In this document: piece by piece, positions 14,252-20,040 of the stretch
Position numbering within the stretch: the stretch's first letter is position 1
How the letters are laid out: each line of letters starts with the position of its first letter
Source: a bacterium
GTDB taxonomy: Bacteria > NPL-UPA2 > JAGMAN01
Length of the DNA stretch: 20,040 nucleotides
Assembly: GCA_023130215.1 (NCBI GenBank)
Contig: JAGMAN010000019.1
Coordinates: 1-20,040, forward strand
Direction of reading: 5' to 3'
Position numbers and translations under genes: made by a program
The notes under the pieces: model-generated
Told to the model about the DNA's origin: nothing
What the model saw: the letters and a program-made list of their open reading frames with translations, nothing else
Database searches by the model: none

Positions 14252-15543
14252 TGTTTTAGTAAGGTGGTGGCAAGTTCGGCACTGCGCTTAGCTGCGCCCT
14301 GTTTGGCCATGATGGTCTGGCTTCCTGCCTCTCCTCGCCGCTTAAGTTCATCCGGGTTTGAGAGAAGCTCAAGTCCCTTCTCTATCAGCTCATTAACATT
14401 CCTTAACGGTATCCCTGCTCCTACTTCTTCTAAGAGCTCCTTAGCCTCTAAGAAGTCTCCCATGGAGGATCCGTAGAAGACCACCCTGCCCCAGGCGGCT
14501 GGCTCGAGGATATTCTGCCCACCTTTAGGGACAAAGCTTCCTCCACAAAAGACTATCGCCCTCAGACTATAGACCTTGAAAAGGTCCCCAATGGTATCTA
14601 AAATAATTATCGGTTGGTTAGTCCGTTTTTTGCCTTCTTTAATTTCACTGAGCTGGATGTAACTATTAAAGTGCTCCTTTTTTAGGAGCTCTTTTACCTC
14701 CCTGGCCCGTTCAATGTGCCGGGGAGCGATGATGAGGAGCATCCGGGGAAACTTTTCCCGGAATTTTCTGTAAGCCTGAAGCACGGTTTCCTCCTCTCCA
14801 CGATGAGTGCTGGCGGCAATGAAGACTTTGTCTTCCTTGCTTATATTAAGGAGCTCCCTCATCTCGGCTTCGAAGCGTGGTTCGGTCTGGCTAACCAATG
14901 CGTCATACTTTGAATTACCACTGACAAATACTCGCTCTGGTCTTGCTCCCATGGCCTTAATTCGTTCTGCATCCGTATCTGATATCATGCTTAGGAGGTC
15001 CAAATTCTCCAATACCTTCCTCCAGAAGAAGCGAGTCCTCAGATAGTGACCATATGATCGCCCTGAGATCCTTCCATTAGTTAGCATAGTCTTAGCTCCC
15101 CTGCCCTTAGCCATTCGAAGCAAGTTCGGCCAGAGTTCAGTCTCTGTGGTAATAAAGAGGTCAGGTTTAATTTTGTCGAGAACCTTTCGCGCTGCCCAGG
15201 GAAAATCCAGGGGGCAGTAAATGTAAGTGCTGGCTTCCTTGACCATCTTCTTAGCCATCTCCTGGCCGGTCTCGGTTCCGGTGGAGAGAATCAGGCAAGA
15301 CAGGGGATAAATTTCTCTAAGTGCTCTGGCCGTGGAGCTGACGGCAATGACTTCTCCCACGGAGACAGCATTTATCCAGATGCGAGGCCGCCCTTCCATC
15401 TTATCACTAATAGATGTAGGAATGAAGCCTAATTTACCCCTGAAACTCTTCCGGTATTTCCCGGCAAAGAGCATCTTTCCTAAAAAAAGGGGAAGCGCTA
15501 CCACAGCTCCGGTAAGCAATAGGATGTTATAAAGAAAGTACAC
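14248..15543 (-). CDS. waaA: 3-deoxy-D-manno-octulosonic acid (Kdo) transferase, GT30
   Basis: Inner-membrane GT-B glycosyltransferase that moves Kdo (here probably 8-amino-Kdo) from its CMP-sugar to lipid IVA. Features in 431 residues: N-terminal anchor YFLYNILLLTGAVVALPLFL; WINAVSVGEVIAVSSTARAL, with the conserved Glu of the SVGE motif as likely catalytic base; TETELWPNLLRMAKGRGAKT; NGRISGRSYGHYLRTRFFW; VFVSGNSKYDALV; and the donor-site region FCGGSFVPKGGQNILEPAAW. GTG 15543 is chosen because it places the hydrophobic anchor at the very N-terminus; its ribosome binding site is weak. It is the first gene of the cassette and diverges from tRNA-Leu 46 nt away. No clear promoter of its own was found. 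Confidence 0.95.
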   Translation of the reverse strand: MYFLYNILLLTGAVVALPLFLGKMLFAGKYRKSFRGKLGFIPTSISDKMEGRPRIWINAVSVGEVIAVSSTARALREIYPLSCLILSTGTETGQEMAKKMVKEASTYIYCPLDFPWAARKVLDKIKPDLFITTETELWPNLLRMAKGRGAKTMLTNGRISGRSYGHYLRTRFFWRKVLENLDLLSMISDTDAERIKAMGARPERVFVSGNSKYDALVSQTEPRFEAEMRELLNISKEDKVFIAASTHRGEEETVLQAYRKFREKFPRMLLIIAPRHIERAREVKELLKKEHFNSYIQLSEIKEGKKRTNQPIIILDTIGDLFKVYSLRAIVFCGGSFVPKGGQNILEPAAWGRVVFYGSSMGDFLEAKELLEEVGAGIPLRNVNELIEKGLELLSNPDELKRRGEAGSQTIMAKQGAAKRSAELATTLLKQ

Positions 15544-15548
15544 TTCTC

Positions 15549-15577
15549 TTGACTAAAACCCCTTCATGTGTTACTCT
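15549..15577 (+). promoter_or_regulatory. Candidate promoter of tRNA-Leu
   Basis: TTGACT (15549-15554, 5/6), 17-base spacer, and TACTCT (15572-15577) with an extended TG at 15569-15570. The tRNA begins 13 bases after the -10 box. Motif inference. Confidence 0.45.
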
Positions 15578-15578
15578 T

Positions 15579-15863
15579 TTACCAAAGTGGCCGGAGTGGC
15601 GGAACTGGAAGACGCGCCGGATTCAAAATCCGGTGGGGCTTAAACCCCGTGAGGGTTCGACCCCCTCCTCCGGCACTACCCGTAGACAAAAAAATCATAA
15701 CTGTGAGGAGCAGTTCGTCGAATTTGGCTATCTCATCTTTATCGCTAGGCTTGTCTGTCATTTGCTTACACTCCAGCCCCCATAGCTTTAGGAATTCCTG
15801 CCTATACTCCTTGGCAAGAATTGTGAGATTATGGGAAAAGGCTTTTTGCTTACATATACCCAT
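15579..15863 (-). CDS. Small ORF coupled to the protease gene and running into tRNA-Leu (probably truncated)
   Basis: The ATG at 15863 overlaps the protease TGA (TGATG). About 62 residues follow with protein-like composition (MGICKQKAFSHNLTILAKEY, then RQEFLKLWGLECKQMTDKPS, then DKDEIAKFDELLLTVMIF). After that the frame becomes Gly/Arg/Pro-rich (GSAGGGGRTLTGFKP...) exactly where it enters tRNA-Leu in antisense. The genuine part is thus probably a gene whose 3' end was replaced at the tRNA junction, as expected for recombination at a tRNA 3' end. No family is recognised. It may be non-functional. Confidence 0.4.
   Translation of the reverse strand: MGICKQKAFSHNLTILAKEYRQEFLKLWGLECKQMTDKPSDKDEIAKFDELLLTVMIFLSTGSAGGGGRTLTGFKPHRILNPARLPVPPLRPLW
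15590..15675 (+). tRNA. tRNA-Leu (anticodon CAA)
   Basis: An 86-nt class II tRNA. The acceptor GCCGGAG (15590-15596) pairs with CTCCGGC (15668-15674), discriminator A15675, CCA not encoded. The anticodon stem-loop CCGGA-TTCAAAA-TCCGG gives CAA. A long variable arm (TGGGGCTTAAACCCC) identifies Leu. The T-arm is GAGGG-TTCGACC-CCCTC. Its last 12 bases recur at 17466-17477. Confidence 0.95.
15664..15675 (+). repeat. Candidate attachment site copy 1 (tRNA-Leu 3' end)
   Basis: CCTCCTCCGGCA, the last 12 bases of tRNA-Leu including the discriminator, is repeated exactly and in the same orientation at 17466-17477. Direct duplication of a tRNA 3' end is the hallmark of site-specific integration into a tRNA gene. 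Confidence 0.5.
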
Positions 15864-17344
15864 CACTTAGACTCTTTAGCCTCAATTTCTTTAATCCGCT
15901 TCTGGGCTTCTTGAGCCTGTCCGCTCTCTGGATACTTATCTATTACCTTCTGATAATGCTCAATCGCTGAATCGTTCATTCCGGCATTGGCGAAATTATT
16001 GGCTGCTTGAAGCCAGGAGTTAATTTCATCCCCTTCCTTCTTAGTCAACTTAGAGAGATTAGACTTTTCCGTATTCTTCCCTTCCCTGACTTGTTCTTCC
16101 AGCTCTTTTTTCAATCGTTTCAATTCTTTCTTCAGCTTATCCTTCTCGTCCTTTAATTCTTTCAATTTCTCTGCTTTTCCTTTTTGAAGTTCTGTCAAGT
16201 CCATTTGATAGTCTTTAGCGTTGATAAGGCCAACTTCATAGGCTGCGGCAAGAGCTTCTTTGCTTCTGGCAACATCTTCTTTATACCCCTGAGTTGTGAG
16301 TTTTCGTATAGCAGATTCCCTCTCAGAAATGTGACGAATCCTCCACTCCAAGCGTTTAATCCTCGTTTGAACAGGCCACCGATATGATACGATTTCCCCA
16401 ACAACATTAACGTCGAAAAACCAGCCCCGCTCTCCAGAACCATCATCGTAGGTATAACTGACAAGGTATCTTTGCTCATCTATCTTATCCGCCTGCCAAC
16501 CGAAAATGTGAACGCTTGGTTTTTTTTGCCTCATCTGGTCCCTGATGTAGTGTTCTACGTCGTCAAAAAACAGCTCAGGAATCTGTGGAGCTTCAAGGAG
16601 CAGACCTCTCGACCTTTTTGCTAACTCTATCGCTCTTTTTTCGTCCTCCCGCTGTATAGTCGGTGCTTTTTCTCGTGGAATTTTTGAAAATTCCTCCAAA
16701 GTCATTTTAGGTTTTGCATCTAACATACCCCTTACATAGTTTATAGGCACAGAGAAATTGAGATTCTGACCTAATACATCGGATAAAGTTGCTATACCAA
16801 TAACCTCCCCTTTCAAGTTAAAGACAGGACTACCGCTACTTCCTGGTGAAATCGGGGCACTTATTTGGTGAAGCTTATAACCAAAGTCAGTATTTCTTGT
16901 TTGTGACAATAATCCATCCGATATTGTGTTTTCTAACCCGTGAGGGTTCCCTATAACTACTACCTTTTCTCCTACTCTAACTTCATTAGAATTCCCAAGC
17001 TTAACAACAGGTAAATCAAACCCCTTTATCTTGAGAGCAGCTATATCTTTCCTTCCATCGCAATCTATTACAGATATATCTTCATATACATCTCCATTTT
17101 TTAGTTTTACCAAGGCAGGATAAGCATTTTCTATAACATGATAATTAGTAACAATAACGCCATCTTTTTTTACTATGAACCCACTCCCGAGACCAATCGC
17201 TTCATTGTTTTTAACTGTGGCAATAAGAACCACAGCCTTACCATATTTTTCCATAATTTCTGGTGGATTTAACTCATCTGCCCCAGAAGATCCCGAACAA
17301 AACATCAAGTATATCAAAATGCAGATTATCGATATCTTCCTCAT
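15863..17344 (-). CDS. HtrA-like trypsin-fold protease with C-terminal coiled coil and TPR-like module
   Basis: Secreted or envelope serine protease of 493 residues. Residues 1-22 are a signal peptide with Cys16 (not a canonical lipobox). The S1C protease domain spans about 30-205 with an intact triad: His69 (VTNYHVIENA), Asp100 (GRKDIAALKI) and Ser170 (SPGSSGSPVFNLKGEVIGIA). No PDZ domain follows. Instead there is an unrecognised domain of about 130 residues (YIRDQMRQKKPSVHIFGW... GWFFDVNVVGEIVSYRWPV), then Lys/Glu coiled coil (about 380-430), and a TPR-like unit at 442-487. That unit is near-identical to the end of the membrane protein at 4484-5485. The ATG has AGGAGGAGG upstream. The gene is AT-richer than its neighbours and lies in the tRNA-bounded interval, suggesting acquisition. 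Target unknown. Confidence 0.87.
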   Translation of the reverse strand: MRKISIICILIYLMFCSGSSGADELNPPEIMEKYGKAVVLIATVKNNEAIGLGSGFIVKKDGVIVTNYHVIENAYPALVKLKNGDVYEDISVIDCDGRKDIAALKIKGFDLPVVKLGNSNEVRVGEKVVVIGNPHGLENTISDGLLSQTRNTDFGYKLHQISAPISPGSSGSPVFNLKGEVIGIATLSDVLGQNLNFSVPINYVRGMLDAKPKMTLEEFSKIPREKAPTIQREDEKRAIELAKRSRGLLLEAPQIPELFFDDVEHYIRDQMRQKKPSVHIFGWQADKIDEQRYLVSYTYDDGSGERGWFFDVNVVGEIVSYRWPVQTRIKRLEWRIRHISERESAIRKLTTQGYKEDVARSKEALAAAYEVGLINAKDYQMDLTELQKGKAEKLKELKDEKDKLKKELKRLKKELEEQVREGKNTEKSNLSKLTKKEGDEINSWLQAANNFANAGMNDSAIEHYQKVIDKYPESGQAQEAQKRIKEIEAKESK

Positions 17345-17465
17345 ATTAGCCTCCTCCTAAACCAAAAAAGGGCAACCCTCACCCGCCAGTGCGCAGTTGC
17401 ACAGACAGAATATGCAGAAATCCAAACAATACCTGCTAAGGCAGGCTTACCTGATTTATTCAAGA

Positions 17466-17477
17466 CCTCCTCCGGCA
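17466..17477 (+). repeat. Candidate attachment site copy 2
   Basis: An exact 12-bp copy of the tRNA-Leu 3' end (CCTCCTCCGGCA), same strand. Five to seven bases upstream stands TTCAA, resembling the tRNA's TTCGA T-loop, so the copy may be a longer but decayed tRNA tail. With 15664-15675 it brackets the protease and the small ORF (about 1.8 kb). Confidence 0.5.
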
Positions 17478-17505
17478 GAAATTGACTGTAATTTCTTAGG
17501 AAATG

Positions 17506-17760
17506 CTATGCAAATGTTGCAACGGGGACCTGTCGCTTCTTCGTGAAACTCTTCCTGTGAATTTTGATCCTCTCGAGTTCGTGGAGTGTCTCCGCTTCCA
17601 GGTAACTCTCTCCACAATGAGGGCAACTAACAATCGGCACAGCCTGTATCACGAAGAAGTCATCACCCTTACCGTAGGCTCTAGCAATACGCCGTGTACG
17701 AGCGCCCCTTTTCCCACAAATATCGCACTTCCTGCTATCGTGTCTTTCCCTTCGTATCAT
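17506..17760 (-). CDS. YgiT-type zinc-finger protein (MqsA-like N-terminal domain), antitoxin-like
   Basis: An 84-residue protein. The first zinc pair is CDICGKRGA (Cys12, Cys15) and the second is CPHCGESYLEAETLHELERI (Cys46, Cys49), the arrangement of YgiT/MqsA N-terminal domains. The C-terminal HTH domain of true MqsA is absent. It follows the DUF4258 gene by 12 nt with GAGGGG as ribosome binding site, the standard DUF4258-YgiT gene pair. Such pairs are predicted toxin-antitoxin systems; whether this protein neutralises or represses its partner is inference. Confidence 0.85.
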   Translation of the reverse strand: MIRRERHDSRKCDICGKRGARTRRIARAYGKGDDFFVIQAVPIVSCPHCGESYLEAETLHELERIKIHRKSFTKKRQVPVATFA

Positions 17761-17772
17761 CTGAGCACCCCT

Positions 17773-18054
17773 CTATAACAGATAAACTGTGATTATCACC
17801 AGCTTCCCTGTGACTCCAAATTTAGCTACAAGCTCAACCTCGTCATTTCCTGCAGCAGTACCACGGAGCCTGTATTTCCACTCTCCAGTGTCCTTATCCT
17901 TCTGACGTTCTACGATTCTCCCAGTCAAAACTGCACTTTCAACATCATAAATCGTCAATTCATCCGCATCCATCTCCTCTTCGGCATGAAGTGTCATTAC
18001 ATAGTATCGTTTCTGGATGCAAAGTCGCATTCTGTCGAGTATTTGCTTGAACAA
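17773..18054 (-). CDS. DUF4258 domain protein, toxin-like partner of the YgiT-type zinc finger
   Basis: A 93-residue protein with the DUF4258 pattern: HAEEEMDADELTIYDVESAV, LTGRIVERQKD, GEWKYRLRGTAAGNDEVELV and a hydrophobic end KLVIITVYLL. The family (related to the RelE/BrnT-like small toxin superfamily by general fold prediction) usually precedes a YgiT-type zinc finger, as here. The TTG at 18054 is chosen because GGGAGG lies 8 bases upstream; an ATG at 18061 is out of frame. It lies just behind tRNA-Lys, in the accessory interval. Toxicity is inferred from gene-pair organisation, not shown. Confidence 0.82.
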   Translation of the reverse strand: MFKQILDRMRLCIQKRYYVMTLHAEEEMDADELTIYDVESAVLTGRIVERQKDKDTGEWKYRLRGTAAGNDEVELVAKFGVTGKLVIITVYLL

Positions 18055-18098
18055 GTCTCATGCCTCCCGATCTCTCATTATTAACACCCATTCTACAT

Positions 18099-18151
18099 AA
18101 CCAGTGGATTGACGAAGTTGGTGAATCCACCCAATTTGGAACCACTGGGTT
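18099..18151. repeat. Overlapping inverted repeats upstream of the DUF4258/YgiT pair
   Basis: CCAGTGG (18101-18107) pairs with CCACTGG (18142-18148), and GTGGATT (18104-18110) pairs with AATCCAC (18124-18130). The two share GTGG at 18104-18107, so the pairings are mutually exclusive in RNA. They lie between the tRNA-Lys 3' end and the toxin-like gene start, where an autoregulatory operator or attenuator would be expected. Confidence 0.45.
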
Positions 18152-18171
18152 CAGTGACTTCTCTTGTCAAG

Positions 18172-18244
18172 TGAGCCGCCTGGGGCTCGAACCCAGCACA
18201 CCCGGCTTAAAAGGCCGGTACTCTACCAGATGAGTTAGCGGCCC
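18172..18244 (-). tRNA. tRNA-Lys (anticodon TTT)
   Basis: On the minus strand the 5' acceptor GGGCCGC (18244-18238) pairs with GCGGCTC (18179-18173) and the discriminator is A; CCA is not encoded. The anticodon loop CTTTTAA gives TTT. The T-arm is CTGGG-TTCGAGC-CCCAG. It follows purA by 18 nt in the same direction and may be co-transcribed with it. Confidence 0.95.
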
Positions 18245-18262
18245 GTTCAGAAATTGCCATTT

Positions 18263-19558
<1,296 letters not shown>

Positions 19559-20040
19559 TCAAGCATCAAGCGCTCTTATAATTGCCTCCCCCATCTCAGA
19601 TGTCCCCACTGCCGTTGGGTCATCCCGACGAGGCTTTAAATCATAGGTTACGCTCTTGCCTTCCTCAATGACTTTTGCCACTGCTTCTTCTAATCTCCGG
19701 GCGGCCTCCTCCTCGCCAATATGACGGAGCATCATCACCCCGGAGAGGATTATGGCGGTGGGATTAACTTTGTTCATCCCTTTATACTTGGGGGCGCTAC
19801 CGTGAGTTGGTTCAAAGACAGCTATTTCTTCGCCAATATTTGCTCCCGGGGATATTCCCAGTCCGCCCACTAAACCAGCGCAGAGGTCAGAGATTATGTC
19901 TCCATACAGGTTTGGCAAGACTAAGACATCATAAAGCTCAGGTTTCTGGACGAGCTGCATACACATATTATCCACTATTCTGTCTTCAAATTCAACCCCT
20001 GAATAATCCTTGGCCACCTTTCGGGCTACCTCCAGGAATA
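19559..20040 (-). CDS. Isocitrate/isopropylmalate dehydrogenase family protein, C-terminal part (cut by window edge)
   Basis: NAD(P)-dependent decarboxylating dehydrogenase of the beta-decarboxylating family. The visible C-terminal 160 residues include [60 protein letters not shown] and [33 protein letters not shown] and the KVNP loop are NAD-cofactor and core motifs. The pattern favours an NAD-type isocitrate dehydrogenase over isopropylmalate dehydrogenase, but the substrate-determining N-terminal helix is outside the window. The frame runs open to the window end. It is upstream of purA in the same operon. Confidence 0.9.
   Translation of the reverse strand, partial: FLEVARKVAKDYSGVEFEDRIVDNMCMQLVQKPELYDVLVLPNLYGDIISDLCAGLVGGLGISPGANIGEEIAVFEPTHGSAPKYKGMNKVNPTAIILSGVMMLRHIGEEEAARRLEEAVAKVIEEGKSVTYDLKPRRDDPTAVGTSEMGEAIIRALDA

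Noticed and set aside
15549-15870. Two plus-strand open frames across tRNA-Leu
   Set aside because: Both read through the tRNA itself (RIQNPVGLKPREGSTPSSGT-type translation) and are opposite to a better-supported minus-strand frame.
17432-17445. CCTGC-TAAG-GCAGG hairpin as a terminator of the YgiT-type gene
   Set aside because: The stem is only 5 bp and the following minus-strand sequence (TATTGTTTGG) is not a convincing T-tract; mentioned only as a possible member of a small palindrome family.
17960-18145. Minus-strand frame overlapping the DUF4258 start in another phase
   Set aside because: It overlaps a recognisable DUF4258 gene, and its sequence (Thr/Cys/Asn-rich, no motif) looks random.
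18165-18170. Minus-strand TTGACA directly after tRNA-Lys as a promoter for the toxin-antitoxin-like pair
   Set aside because: The sequence 16-18 bases downstream (CAGTGG region) is not like a -10 box, so the element is incomplete.
18172-18200. tRNA-Lys 3' end as a second attachment site
   Set aside because: I searched the interval to 15676 by eye for a copy of GAGCCGCC or the adjoining T-arm bases and found none.

Overview
The window comes from a Gram-negative bacterium. It carries a lipid A/Kdo (lipopolysaccharide inner core) gene set, bacterial ribosomal protein and RNA polymerase genes, and well-formed Shine-Dalgarno sites and sigma70-type promoters. Very tight packing (ATGA, TAATG and TGATG overlaps, convergent genes 1-2 nt apart), moderate base composition and several family-only gene assignments suggest an uncultured lineage. 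I cannot name the phylum from the sequence alone. No CRISPR array, transposase or integrase was seen.

Layout. (1) 1-3079, + strand: the end of the alpha operon, infA(partial)-rpmJ-rpsM-rpsK-rpsD-rpoA-rplQ. (2) 3186-5925, + strand: a CPA2-type cation:proton antiporter translationally coupled to a zinc-ribbon/one-TM/TPR protein and followed by a small charged helical protein. (3) 9405-5927, - strand: an nfeD1b - short nfeD - floA - proline-rich membrane protein operon (flotillin/NfeD membrane-microdomain system) under a near-perfect promoter. (4) 9509-9618: tRNA-Gln with its own terminator. (5) 9912-10999, + strand: nicotinamidase-like hydrolase plus nitroreductase. (6) 15543-11002, - strand: waaA-kdsB-kdnB-kdnA, which reads as a complete 8-amino-Kdo synthesis, activation and transfer cassette. 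(7) 15590-18244: tRNA-Leu(CAA) and tRNA-Lys(TTT) point their 3' ends at each other across an accessory interval holding an HtrA-like protease, a small ORF, and a DUF4258/YgiT-type toxin-antitoxin-like pair. (8) 20040-18263, - strand: an isocitrate/isopropylmalate dehydrogenase family gene (partial) and purA.

The most interesting points are these. The last 12 nt of tRNA-Leu are repeated exactly at 17466-17477, so the protease segment (15676-17477) looks like a small tRNA-integrated element. The protease's C-terminal 46-residue TPR-like module is 70% identical (32/46, counted by hand) to the C-terminus of the zinc-ribbon membrane protein 10 kb away. The four-gene lipopolysaccharide cassette predicts 8-amino-Kdo rather than plain Kdo. 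A degenerate long inverted repeat at the kdsB/kdnB junction supplies the last residues of KdsB.
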